Shown here one piece after another: positions 1-8,042 of a DNA stretch of 64,000 nucleotides. A program made the position numbers and the translations under genes. The DNA lies in NCBI RefSeq assembly GCF_005860765.1, contig NZ_VCEI01000025.1, forward strand, positions 496,001 to 560,000, written 5' to 3'. Each line of letters starts with the position of its first letter. The first letter of the stretch is position 1. Below the pieces are notes generated by a model that did no database searches, had not been told where the DNA came from, and saw only the letters and a program-made list of their open reading frames with translations. Origin of the DNA: Dyadobacter sediminis (lineage in GTDB: Bacteria > Bacteroidota > Bacteroidia > Cytophagales > Spirosomataceae).

Positions 1-708
1 TTTGTTTCAAGTTCTGAACGATTAAAATCTGCTGATAATCTGCTCAGATTGTACCTTGAAGACTGGAAAAAAGAAGTGATGCAAATCGAAAATGGACTCG
101 TACGTATACCCATCATCAAAATAGCCGCCGCAAGTGAACCCGTTTACAGATTATGGTCCATTTTGCAGGATTTTGGATTTACGTATAGTCAATCCCGGCA
201 AGTAGGCAGCCATTTGAATGGTATCTCAGGAAGACTTTTTTCATCTTCATCGCACAGCCTGCTGATGGATAGGAGTGAGCTGATTATTAAACCGAAACAG
301 GATGCAGGAAATAAAAACAATATACCGGTTACAAATCCGGATACCAAAATTGTTTTGTCCCATTATTCGCTCATTTTCAGCAAAATCTTCAATGTTGATG
401 AAGTAACAATCAATAAAGAAAAGCACAGTGCATACATAGATGCTGACAAGCTTATTTTTCCATTGACGATCAGAAAATGGTTAACGGGCGATTATCTTAT
501 GCCCTTTGGGATGAAAGGAAAAAAGAAGAAAGTCAGTGATCTGTTGATTGATCTCAAATTTGATTTATTCCAAAAAGAGAATATTTATTTACTGGAAAAT
601 GGAAATGGCGAAATCATCTGGGTTGTGGACGTAAGATTGGATGAACGTTATCGGATTCAGGATTTTACAAGACAAATTATGGTAATTTCATTAAATCAAA
701 ATGAGTAA
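1..708 (+). CDS. tilS: tRNA(Ile)-lysidine synthase, C-terminal part (5' end outside window)
   Basis: The frame is open from base 1 with no start, so the gene begins upstream of the window. TilS converts the wobble C of the CAU anticodon of tRNA-Ile2 to lysidine using ATP and lysine. What is visible is the C-terminal half: a central helical region, then the typical TilS C-terminal domain with IRKWLTGDYLMPFGMKGKKK followed by KVSDLLIDLK and a closing WVVDVRLDERYRI segment. The N-terminal PP-loop (SGGxDS) domain is missing only because of the window edge. The gene is a core chromosomal gene lying just before the tRNA-Ser used for integration, so it marks the left border of native DNA. The family call is strong. 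Confidence 0.9.
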   Translation, partial: FVSSSERLKSADNLLRLYLEDWKKEVMQIENGLVRIPIIKIAAASEPVYRLWSILQDFGFTYSQSRQVGSHLNGISGRLFSSSSHSLLMDRSELIIKPKQDAGNKNNIPVTNPDTKIVLSHYSLIFSKIFNVDEVTINKEKHSAYIDADKLIFPLTIRKWLTGDYLMPFGMKGKKKKVSDLLIDLKFDLFQKENIYLLENGNGEIIWVVDVRLDERYRIQDFTRQIMVISLNQNE

Positions 709-767
709 AACCAGAGAGTTTATATATACAAATTAGGGTTGAGTAGTTAAAAAATTAGGATTACTAG

Positions 768-797
768 TTGCACTTATAAAATTTGTTTTTACCTTTG
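768..797 (+). promoter_or_regulatory. Bacteroidetes-type promoter of tRNA-Ser
   Basis: TTG at 768-770 is followed by exactly 19 bases and then TACCTTTG at 790-797. This is a perfect match to the primary sigma consensus of Bacteroidetes (TTG-N19-TAnnTTTG). Transcription would start near 804-806, about 24 bases before the mature tRNA. Confidence 0.8.
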
Positions 798-828
798 CAC
801 CACGTTTCGTATTTGGCGAAACGGATTT

Positions 829-913
829 AGAGAGATGGCAGAGTGGTCGATTGCGACGGTCTTGAAAACCGTTGACTGTAACAGGTCCGGGGGTTCGAAT
901 CCCTCTCTCTCTG
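829..913 (+). tRNA. tRNA-Ser(TGA)
   Basis: A serine-type (long variable arm) tRNA of 85 bases can be folded by hand. The acceptor arm AGAGAGA (829-835) pairs with TCTCTCT (906-912); the anticodon loop is CTTGAAAA with anticodon TGA; the T arm is GGGGG-TTCGAAT-CCCTC, closed with one G.U pair. The CCA end is not encoded. Its 3' end (898-914) is the integration core of the downstream element, which has left the tRNA sequence intact. Confidence 0.92.
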
Positions 914-914
914 C
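898..914 (+). repeat. attL core of element 1 (17-bp direct repeat, copy 1)
   Basis: AATCCCTCTCTCTCTGC covers the 3' strand of the tRNA-Ser T arm and acceptor stem plus one base. An identical 17-bp copy lies at 30051-30067 in the same orientation, and a shorter related copy at 50046-50057. Insertion in a tRNA 3' end beside a tyrosine recombinase gene is the classical arrangement for an integrated phage or island. Confidence 0.93.
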
Positions 915-917
915 TTA

Positions 918-949
918 ATGCCCTTCCTGGCGTCAGGAGGGGCATTTTT
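918..949 (+). terminator. Rho-independent terminator after tRNA-Ser (supplied by element 1)
   Basis: A 12-bp stem (918-929 with 934-945, one G.T pair) has a 4-base loop and runs into a T tract. It lies inside the element just after the attL core, so the incoming element brings its own terminator for the tRNA it occupies. Analogous hairpins follow the other two core copies (30094 and 50083). Confidence 0.75.
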
Positions 950-955
950 AGTTTT

Positions 956-977
956 CGGGACAAATATCGGGACAAAT
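956..977 (+). repeat. Integrase arm-type sites, left end of element 1
   Basis: CGGGACAAAT occurs at 956-965 and 968-977, start-to-start spacing 12 bp. The same decamer recurs at 29939-29948, 29951-29960 (last base differs) and 29988-29997, all in the same orientation and all just inside the element ends. Location and phasing fit arm-type binding sites of a tyrosine recombinase. Confidence 0.7.
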
Positions 978-989
978 GTACTGAACGAT

Positions 990-2150
990 ATGGTTAAGAA
1001 TCACAACACACACTTACCTTATAAAAGGGCCGTTCTCCGGGACAGGAAAGGAGATCTTTCCAAAGAATGGTTTGTTGAATTTTACGCTTGGTCGGAGCTG
1101 GAAGGAAAGCTGGTCCGCAAGCGGATCAAGATTCCAATGTCATTCCGGGACAAAAAGGGCAGGGTAGAACATGCCAACAAACTTATAGCAAAAGCCAACA
1201 AACTTCTGGAACAAGGATTCCACTTTGCACCCAGGAAGCCTTCACCAGCAGCCGACCTTGTAACGGAATTAAAAAATGATCTGATTATAAGTCTGGAGGC
1301 TACACTTTCCACAATCAGTCCGACTTTGCGGCCAAAGTCAGTTGTTACTTATAATTCCGCAATTGCCAAACTGAAAGAGTTTCTGGTTGATCCGGTAGAA
1401 GTTTCAGCCTACACTACACAGGATGCAATCCGGTTTAGGGATCATTTGATTATTACGTTGAAGAACTCCCCACGTACAGCCAATAACACCTTGGTTCATC
1501 TGAACACGGTATATGGTCATATGAAAAGCCGGACAGCCTTGAAAGAAAGTCCTTTCAAGATCAACAAGCTGAAACAGCAAGCCACCAACAGGAATATTGC
1601 TATTACAGATGAAGACCGGCATAAAATAGAAGCTTACCTTCAGGAGCACGAGCCGGAAGTATACCTTTTTACACGCTTTATGTACTATGCTTTTATAAGG
1701 CCTGGCGAACTTCTCAATATCCGGATTGAAGATGTAAACACAACAAACAAGTATATTACCATAAAAGGTATGATAAGCAAAAATGGTAAAACTGAAACGG
1801 TCCCGATCATTCCGCCACTTATGAAACACATTGATGATTCCGGAGTTCTTAAAGGAAGGAAACCGGATTTATTGCTGTTCTCATCCGGTTTGAAACCAGG
1901 TGTAAAAGTTTCAGGAAAGCAGGTGCCATTCAGAAGACATGAAAAAGCTTTGAGGGAATTGGGATTAGATAATAAAGGATATACGCTTTATTCCTGGAAG
2001 CATACCGGTGCTGTAAATGCTTACTTGGCAGGTATCGGATTAAAGGAGCTTCAAAACTTTTTACGCCATTCTTCTGTGCAGATTACAGACATTTATCTGA
2101 AATCATTAGGCCTGAGAACTGATCCAAATTTGCATACTTACAAATGGTGA
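990..2150 (+). CDS. int: Tyrosine recombinase / phage integrase of element 1
   Basis: A 386-aa site-specific recombinase that would catalyse integration and excision at the tRNA-Ser core. I start at the ATG at 990, because upstream codons run back through the arm-site repeats and the terminator. The protein has an N-terminal arm-binding region, a SAM-like core-binding domain (around SVVTYNSAIAKLKEF) and a C-terminal catalytic domain. Visible active-site segments are FIRPGELLNI (Arg), YSWKHTGAVNAYL (His, with Lys where many families have Arg, common in Bacteroidetes integrases) and LRHSSVQITDIYL (Arg, His and the nucleophile Tyr). The gene points away from the tRNA and abuts attL, which identifies it as the integrase for this element. 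It appears intact. Confidence 0.93.
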   Translation: MVKNHNTHLPYKRAVLRDRKGDLSKEWFVEFYAWSELEGKLVRKRIKIPMSFRDKKGRVEHANKLIAKANKLLEQGFHFAPRKPSPAADLVTELKNDLIISLEATLSTISPTLRPKSVVTYNSAIAKLKEFLVDPVEVSAYTTQDAIRFRDHLIITLKNSPRTANNTLVHLNTVYGHMKSRTALKESPFKINKLKQQATNRNIAITDEDRHKIEAYLQEHEPEVYLFTRFMYYAFIRPGELLNIRIEDVNTTNKYITIKGMISKNGKTETVPIIPPLMKHIDDSGVLKGRKPDLLLFSSGLKPGVKVSGKQVPFRRHEKALRELGLDNKGYTLYSWKHTGAVNAYLAGIGLKELQNFLRHSSVQITDIYLKSLGLRTDPNLHTYKW

Positions 2151-2259
2151 TAAATTATAACTTCACAGGCCAATACTACCAATTATATTTTAACGGTGAG
2201 TTATTCAAGCACTTGCCGGCAGATTTACATAAATTGCTTTTCTAACCACTTTTAGTCAC

Positions 2260-2667
2260 ATGGCACATACTACCTCTAACCCAAAGATCCACGAAGGCCG
2301 TAATTTGAAGCGATTCCGAGAAATGCTCGGAATAAAGCAAGATTTCCTCGCATTTGAACTTGGCGAAGATTGGAATCAGCAGAAAATTTCCATACTCGAA
2401 CAAAAAGAAAAAATGGATTCCGACATTTTGGAGCAAGTTGCAGCAATTCTGAAAATTCCAGCCGAGGCAATTCGGAATTTTGATGAACAGCAAGCTATCA
2501 ATATAATTTCCAACACCTTTGATAATGGGTCAGCTATATACCAAACTAATAATTATCCCATAGATAAGTTAATGCAACTGCATGAAGATAAGATTGCTTT
2601 GTATGAGCGGATGTTGAAGGAGAAGGATGAGATGATGAGCCGATTGGAGCGGATAATTGCAAAATAG
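2260..2667 (+). CDS. XRE-family helix-turn-helix regulator with coiled-coil tail
   Basis: This 135-aa protein has an N-terminal HTH domain (about residues 14-70, NLKRFREMLGIKQDFLAFEL then WNQQKISILEQ). A linker with NGSAIYQTNNYP follows, then a charged C-terminal helix (about 100-135, KIALYERMLKEKDEMMSRLE) likely to mediate oligomerisation. The layout is common for small regulators in Bacteroidetes prophages and islands. It stands alone downstream of the integrase and could control integrase or cargo genes. The other XRE protein at 29253 is the better candidate for the lysogeny repressor because it faces an early operon. The DNA-binding call is solid; the target is unknown. Confidence 0.8.
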   Translation: MAHTTSNPKIHEGRNLKRFREMLGIKQDFLAFELGEDWNQQKISILEQKEKMDSDILEQVAAILKIPAEAIRNFDEQQAINIISNTFDNGSAIYQTNNYPIDKLMQLHEDKIALYERMLKEKDEMMSRLERIIAK

Positions 2668-2744
2668 TAAAATAAGTAATTCAGCTCTTTGGTTCTTTAT
2701 TTGAAAATCATTTTTCAACGTATTTTGTAACGATTAAGAAACTA

Positions 2745-3512
2745 ATGTTTGAAGATTTTTTCATGAAATACAGTTATAGCATTGTTGTTGTGGTTCTAGC
2801 AATTGCAATTGCTATTACTCAATGTGTAAAAGAAATAAAAGATCAAAAAGAAACAAGTGATAGAGAAGCTAAGCTTGATAGTACAAATGAAGAGCTTAAA
2901 AGGAAATCTGATGCTTTGGGCCAAATGCAAGAAAAAGCATTGGCAAAAAGTGAGGATCTAGCTGAAAAGCAAGCAAAAGCCATTGAGCTTCAATTGCATT
3001 TAAATAGATATGTAACTGGTGGAGGAAATAAACCAGTAGTTTTTATACGCCCATTACCTATGTATGTATATCCTGGACATGAAAAGCGACCGAGAGAACG
3101 CCAAGAAAAGTATAAACCGATAGAAATTTTCTTGTCGAACAATGGCACAGTTCCACTGAGGAATGTTAAAATAAGAATATCAGGTTCATTAGGATTTGAG
3201 TTTAATGAAGAAGGAAATCGTGATATAGCTGCATATCCTAATCCTATCAAAACTAAAACGGGATTTGTCGAAGTAGGACCTATGACACTCGCCAAGGATC
3301 AATCAGAATTGGTTTTCAAAGGCAATTATGAAACTTGGACATATAAGGTTAGTTATGCATGTGACGTTATGTGGGAAAATGGTTTTTATACTACTATTCA
3401 GACTTTCGAATCCGAGCCAGCTTACGGAGCTGTTCTTGCACTAAAAAATACAAGAATAATTGTTGGAAATAAAGAGATTCCCGATCCAGAATTATTCTTT
3501 AAAGAGGAGTAG
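2745..3512 (+). CDS. Membrane-anchored coiled-coil protein of unknown function (cargo)
   Basis: A 255-aa protein with one N-terminal membrane span (about residues 10-28, YSIVVVVLAIAIAITQC), a charged coiled coil of about 50 residues (DREAKLDSTNEELKRKSDAL onward) and a C-terminal globular part rich in beta-type sequence (about 90-250). I do not recognise the family. Its base composition is AT-richer than the integrase and UmuDC genes, as in the neighbouring AlbA_2 and AbiH-like genes, suggesting a separately acquired cargo block. A role in defence or superinfection exclusion is possible from context only. Confidence 0.6.
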   Translation: MFEDFFMKYSYSIVVVVLAIAIAITQCVKEIKDQKETSDREAKLDSTNEELKRKSDALGQMQEKALAKSEDLAEKQAKAIELQLHLNRYVTGGGNKPVVFIRPLPMYVYPGHEKRPRERQEKYKPIEIFLSNNGTVPLRNVKIRISGSLGFEFNEEGNRDIAAYPNPIKTKTGFVEVGPMTLAKDQSELVFKGNYETWTYKVSYACDVMWENGFYTTIQTFESEPAYGAVLALKNTRIIVGNKEIPDPELFFKEE

Positions 3513-3649
3513 TAAACATTATTAGACCAAATCAATCCTATTCTCAAACCTCTATAAGTTAGTTTAAATTATGACTAATTTCAAATATTTAAGGCACCTT
3601 ATTTACCTAAAAGTAAATTCTTTTAATTGATAGCATAAATATCTATATA

Positions 3650-4576
3650 GTGAAGATTACAAAAAAGAAGCGGTTTACTGAACAAGATATTTTATCTGTT
3701 ATAGATTCAAAATTAGAAGAATCTATAAATATAGAATTTAAGAGTTCGGGATCTTTAAGTTTTGATTCAATATCAAAAAAAGAAATGTCTAAAGATGTAG
3801 CTGCAATGGCTAATTCAGATGGTGGAATTATATTTTATGGAATTAAAGAAATAGATCATGTAGCTTCACAATTGTCTTTTATAAACGGTCGGGAAATAAC
3901 AAAAGAGTGGATCGAAAATGTCTTAACTTCAAACATTCAGCCAAAAATCGATGATTTAAGAATTATTCCAGTAAGATTTGGTAATGATTTAGAAAGGTCC
4001 ATATATGTAGTTATAATAGGAAGATCACCAGACAGTCCTCACATGAATTCAGATAAGAAATATTATAAAAGGTATAATTTTCAATCTGTTCCGATGGAAG
4101 AATATGAAGTAAGGGGTTCATATTTGAAAGATCATGAAAGTAAGGTGATTTTTTCAAACATTCAGTTAATGAAGCCCTTTATAAAATATGATATATTTCG
4201 AGTAGACTTTCATATTCAAATTAGCAATGAGGGTAGATATGTAGCTGAAAGATATAAAGTAGCCTGTTGGCTAAAACTGTCAAATCTTATTGATTATATC
4301 TATCCACTTACTAATGGATATGATATAACGATTGATCAAAATCAAGGATTAAAGTTTTCAACAACAAGAATGGTACCAATATTTCCTAATGAATTTATTA
4401 CTTGCCTTACTTTTACACTTGAAGTACCTCGTAAAGACTTTTATAAGATAATCAAAGGTGCATCTTGTGATATATTGGTATTTAGCTTAAAAGGAAAAAA
4501 AAATACTAAAGTTGATATTGAAGATTTGCTGGCAGATGCATATAAAATGGAATTAACAAAAAGTTTGAGTGCATAA
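3650..4576 (+). CDS. AlbA_2 / Schlafen-like domain protein (cargo)
   Basis: A 308-aa protein starting with GTG at 3650. The first 130 or so residues form an AlbA_2 domain: ESINIEFKSSGSL, then KEMSKDVAAMANSDGGIIFY-GI with the typical alternating acidic and glycine-rich pattern, and a further ERSIYVVIIGRSPDSPH segment. AlbA_2 domains bind nucleic acid or act as nucleases and occur in regulators and in anti-phage proteins. The C-terminal half (about 155-300) is beta-rich and unrecognised. The gene is markedly AT-rich and sits among prophage cargo, so a lysogen-protecting function is plausible but not shown. Confidence 0.7.
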   Translation: MKITKKKRFTEQDILSVIDSKLEESINIEFKSSGSLSFDSISKKEMSKDVAAMANSDGGIIFYGIKEIDHVASQLSFINGREITKEWIENVLTSNIQPKIDDLRIIPVRFGNDLERSIYVVIIGRSPDSPHMNSDKKYYKRYNFQSVPMEEYEVRGSYLKDHESKVIFSNIQLMKPFIKYDIFRVDFHIQISNEGRYVAERYKVACWLKLSNLIDYIYPLTNGYDITIDQNQGLKFSTTRMVPIFPNEFITCLTFTLEVPRKDFYKIIKGASCDILVFSLKGKKNTKVDIEDLLADAYKMELTKSLSA

Positions 4577-4607
4577 ATCAAAACAGTGATGTTGAAGCTG
4601 CTATGAT

Positions 4608-5867
4608 TTATGCATTAATAATAATAATATCCTTCAATTGAGTTGTATATCTCGGAGAAAGCCGTTCTTGCTTCATCTTCCAGGTTCTGCCAAGGTCCTG
4701 AGCTGCAAGTTTCACCTTCTGCTGTCCATATGCCTTATTGAGTTTGTCAATTACTGCAAACAACTGATTGTGCTTCGGATCAGAGTTTTGGAAAATCATT
4801 TGTTGTCCGCAATCTGCCGGTGAAATCTCCATCACGATTACACCGGCTTTTTTGTACTGATAGCCTTCCTTGTAAATCTGCTTTAATCCTTGTTCTGCGA
4901 ATCGGGCCAGTTCAATGCCTGAATTGGTGGGATATGGAAGATGTATGATGACACTTTGAGAGTGTTGCGGCTGGTCGGCACGGAAGCGGTTTGTGAGTAC
5001 GAAAACCTGAATGACATTGCAGCAGGAATCTTGTTTTCTGAGTTTTTCGGCACAGATCACGGCGAAGGTCACAACACGTTCTTTTACCTGATCGTAGGTG
5101 TCATAATTTACATTGAAAGAGCGCGTAGTAGCTATGTTTTTCTTTTTCTTGTCTTCTTCCAGGTCAAGTGCCCGAAATCCGGAAAGCTCCTTTTTGAGCC
5201 GAAGCCCTACAATGGACATGTGCTGCTTTACCCAGGCATCCGGAAGCTGCGTGAAATCATAGGCTTTTCTGACGCCCAATGCCCGGAGCCGTAACGCGTG
5301 TTGTTTTCCTATTCCCCACACATCTTCAATATCCAGCCATTTGGTGCCCATTTCAATCCTTTTGGGATGCGTCATTACATATACACCAACAGATGGGTGC
5401 ATGAACTTTTTAGCTATTTTGTTGGCTACTTTGGCCAGTGCCTTTGTAGGTGCAACGCCAATCGTTACCGGGATTCCGGTCCCTTTGGTTACTTCCCGGC
5501 GTATGCGTTCTACCAGTTCCTGTATATCGAAGTAATCAAAACCATCAAACTTTAAAAATGCTTCATCAATACTGTACACTTCAATGTCCGGTGTGTAAGC
5601 AGAAAGCATGGTCATTACCCGGTTTGACATGTCGCCGTACAGGGCATAGTTGGAAGAAAACACCTTTATGCCTTTATCCTCAAAGTCTTTTTCGTACTGG
5701 TATGCCGGCGCACCCATTTCAATGCCCAGCATTTTGGCTTCGTTTGAACGCGCAATAACGCATCCGTCATTGTTGCTCAATACCACGATGGGAACACCGT
5801 TAAGCTCTGGCCGGAATACACGTTCGCAACTTGCATAAAAGTTGTTACAGTCTACTAGTGCGAACAT
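4608..5867 (-). CDS. umuC: Y-family DNA polymerase V subunit UmuC
   Basis: A 419-aa error-prone translesion polymerase catalytic subunit. The N-terminus [18 protein letters not shown] carries the first metal-binding Asp, and [15 protein letters not shown] carries the second acidic pair. A helix-hairpin-helix segment ([20 protein letters not shown]) and the little-finger region follow. It lies 2 bases downstream of umuD on the same strand, a classic SOS mutagenesis operon. UmuDC pairs are common passengers on Bacteroidetes prophages and may raise mutation rate after damage, when the prophage is also induced. Length is normal and no frame damage is seen. Confidence 0.95.
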   Translation of the reverse strand: MFALVDCNNFYASCERVFRPELNGVPIVVLSNNDGCVIARSNEAKMLGIEMGAPAYQYEKDFEDKGIKVFSSNYALYGDMSNRVMTMLSAYTPDIEVYSIDEAFLKFDGFDYFDIQELVERIRREVTKGTGIPVTIGVAPTKALAKVANKIAKKFMHPSVGVYVMTHPKRIEMGTKWLDIEDVWGIGKQHALRLRALGVRKAYDFTQLPDAWVKQHMSIVGLRLKKELSGFRALDLEEDKKKKNIATTRSFNVNYDTYDQVKERVVTFAVICAEKLRKQDSCCNVIQVFVLTNRFRADQPQHSQSVIIHLPYPTNSGIELARFAEQGLKQIYKEGYQYKKAGVIVMEISPADCGQQMIFQNSDPKHNQLFAVIDKLNKAYGQQKVKLAAQDLGRTWKMKQERLSPRYTTQLKDIIIINA

Positions 5868-5869
5868 AA

Positions 5870-6313
5870 TCAGACAGGTTTGATGATATGTATTACGATA
5901 CCCCAGATAAGAAAGTCATTCTCGGCAGTTACTTTGATGGGTTTGTAATGCGGGTTTTCGGCAACCAGCCAGCAAATGTCCTTTTCAATCCGTACCCGCT
6001 TTACAGTGAATTCGCCATCCAGAAAACAAACAGCAATCTTGCCATCTTTACAATCCAGGCTCTTGTCAATGATCAGTAAATCTTTGTCATGGATGCCGGC
6101 ATCCTTCATGCTGTCTCCTTTCACCCTGCCAAGAAATGTGGAAGAAGGATTACGGATAAGCTCTTTGCCAAGGTCGATATTGGTATCTATGAAATCAGCA
6201 GCAGGAGAAGGGAAACCGGCACTGATGCCGGGAATTAAGGGTAAAACGACATCTAAGATGCAGTAGGAAAGGATGTCAAGATTTTGCGTACTGTAAAGCG
6301 TGGGTGTTTTCAT
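5870..6313 (-). CDS. umuD: UmuD-like S24 self-cleaving protein
   Basis: A 147-aa LexA-fold protein that would autocleave on RecA filaments to UmuD' and activate UmuC. I place the start at 6313 (MKTPTLYS), not the earlier in-frame codon, which lies in the regulatory repeats. Visible features are the cleavage-site region around [11 protein letters not shown], the nucleophile Ser in [15 protein letters not shown] and the catalytic Lys in [11 protein letters not shown]. It is the first gene of the umuDC operon. Upstream CCAAT/ATTGG repeats (6360-6405) overlap the likely promoter. Confidence 0.92.
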   Translation of the reverse strand: MKTPTLYSTQNLDILSYCILDVVLPLIPGISAGFPSPAADFIDTNIDLGKELIRNPSSTFLGRVKGDSMKDAGIHDKDLLIIDKSLDCKDGKIAVCFLDGEFTVKRVRIEKDICWLVAENPHYKPIKVTAENDFLIWGIVIHIIKPV

Positions 6314-6359
6314 AATAACGTGAGTTTTTGGCAAATATGAATTTTACGATTCACAAAAA

Positions 6360-6405
6360 CCAATTAAAATTGGATTATTTCCAATAAAGCAGAGAAAATC
6401 CAATT
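6360..6405 (-). promoter_or_regulatory. Candidate operator/promoter of umuDC (CCAAT/ATTGG boxes)
   Basis: CCAATT-AA-AATTGG at 6360-6373 is a perfect 6-2-6 inverted repeat. Further CCAAT boxes lie at 6381-6385 and 6400-6405. Read on the minus strand, TTG inside the inverted repeat stands about 21 bases before CATATTTG, a one-mismatch -7 element in front of umuD. A repressor bound here would block the -33 region. No Bacteroidetes SOS box is assigned; this is position-based inference. Confidence 0.45.
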
Positions 6406-6492
6406 ATTTACTCATTTTTATTATATATCAATAAGATATATTCCAAATCTTACTTGCATATATTAGAATTAACATATACCTGAGCTTTTAAA

Positions 6493-7704
6493 TTATACTC
6501 CATCTCTTACCGTGTTAGTTTCATCTACTACGCGACTTCGCATTAGTTGTTTATTTTTAAAACATCTGTAAATATTGAAATAGATGGATGTATCATTTAC
6601 ATTATGTAAAAAAGGCTGAATTGAAACGCAGTTTTTATGTTCAAACAGTGTATTTAATAATGTCCTATCAGTATTAGAGCATGAATGCCCATAAATTATT
6701 ATGTCAAACTTATCTGCATCAGCATAGTCAATAACCTCTCTATATGACGGGCTTCTGGTATATAATACTGATTTCATATGCTTTAAAAAATCATCTTTTT
6801 GCATTTCCAAATCTGATTGAAGTTGATTAAGTTCATCACCATAACCAAAAATCATGGAGGAACGTCCACCATATTCTAAGTCGCCGTGGATATATCTAAG
6901 AGAAGATTGTGTATTTTCATCAGATATATCAAATGGAATTGCATGTTCAAGATTATCCTTTTGCAAATTTTTAATAAGATAATTTTGAATTGTCTTTGTA
7001 TAATTAAAACTTAGAAACAGTACATGTTTTAGCGTTTTAGTGAAATCTTCATCTTTACCATCTGGTACTGTTCCAAGTATATCATTAAAATCATTGTGCT
7101 GTTTCCAATTTAAAAGAGGTGGTGCATATAATCTTCCTACAATCTCTGGACTCGCTTTTTCAATAGGGTTTATATTTTTAAGATAATTATATAGCAAGTC
7201 AATGATCTGAGCTAAATCATTATTTAAGTGACGGACTGAGTAAATTCTAAAATTTTCATCAAGTTCTTTTACACGATCTTGCAGAATAGCAATGAGTACA
7301 TTTTTATAATCTTCTTCAAATCCACCCCAAGAATCGGTTAAAGCCTGATTGAATACGTATCCAAGAAACTTATTTTTATATACTATAGATGACGATCTGA
7401 TAAGCTGCATGGATTTGTAGCCAATTTGAAAATCATAATAAGCTTCCTTTATCCGTATTAATTCATTCCAATTAGTAAATTTTTTATCCGCTTCTATCAT
7501 TAGGTACATGTTATTTACTGAGTCATAGTTAATTCTTTCTATTGGCTCAAAACGAAATAATTTATGATTAAGCACACCTATATAGTTGCGATCATTTACT
7601 AAGTTCATGAATTCTACTTTTAAATGATCAATAAAGTGGTTGTATCCTGTTAAGAGCCTATGACCTAAGTCAAATCCATTTCCAACAATAACTATTCTAT
7701 TCAT
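6493..7704 (-). CDS. AbiH-like abortive infection protein
   Basis: A 403-aa protein resembling the bacteriophage abortive infection AbiH family. The start MNRIVIVGNGFDLGHRLLTG matches the family's N-terminal nucleotide-fold signature. Later family-like blocks are SWGGFEEDYKNVL, LFLSFNYTKTIQNYL, YIHGDLEYGGRSSMIFGYG and DIIIYGHSCSNTDRTLL. AbiH was first described on lactococcal plasmids as a phage-abortive protein; the mechanism is unresolved. It is AT-rich, stands alone, and faces the end of the late operon, with the late terminator between. As prophage cargo it would protect the lysogen from other phages. Confidence 0.82.
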   Translation of the reverse strand: MNRIVIVGNGFDLGHRLLTGYNHFIDHLKVEFMNLVNDRNYIGVLNHKLFRFEPIERINYDSVNNMYLMIEADKKFTNWNELIRIKEAYYDFQIGYKSMQLIRSSSIVYKNKFLGYVFNQALTDSWGGFEEDYKNVLIAILQDRVKELDENFRIYSVRHLNNDLAQIIDLLYNYLKNINPIEKASPEIVGRLYAPPLLNWKQHNDFNDILGTVPDGKDEDFTKTLKHVLFLSFNYTKTIQNYLIKNLQKDNLEHAIPFDISDENTQSSLRYIHGDLEYGGRSSMIFGYGDELNQLQSDLEMQKDDFLKHMKSVLYTRSPSYREVIDYADADKFDIIIYGHSCSNTDRTLLNTLFEHKNCVSIQPFLHNVNDTSIYFNIYRCFKNKQLMRSRVVDETNTVRDGV

Positions 7705-7970
7705 AATTTCCTTCTAGCTTTTTTGTGGTTGATTTAAATCGAATAAGGTAAGCTTTGCTCAGGAAGAAGCTAAGCAATGTAAAAACATTACTGCAAATTC
7801 GAACCTTTTATGTACTATTATAGCATTATGAAATGCACTAATTAAAGAGTAGTAATTGTTACAAATAAGAGCTAGAACACACCTTTTCATCTAATCAGTC
7901 AGATTTCAAACAAAATCACGGTTAAAAAGCGGATTATATTCATAGCTTTTTTCAGTTGCAAATTGATTTG

Positions 7971-8007
7971 CAAAAAAAAAACAGCAAGCCAACCGGCTTG
8001 CTGTTTA
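7971..8007 (-). terminator. Terminator of the leftward late operon
   Basis: ACAGCAAGCC (7981-7990) pairs perfectly with GGCTTGCTGT (7995-8004) around a 4-base loop. On the minus strand the stem runs into about ten T residues (7972-7981). It sits 36 bases after the stop of the 694-aa gene, the last gene of the operon. The rest of 7705-8042 holds no recognisable gene. Confidence 0.88.
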
Positions 8008-8042
8008 AGCTACACACTACTCACTAACAGACAAATACTATT

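Noticed and set aside
733..975. Reading frame antisense to tRNA-Ser and the integrase start
   Set aside because: It runs through the tRNA, the terminator and the arm repeats; no protein-like features.
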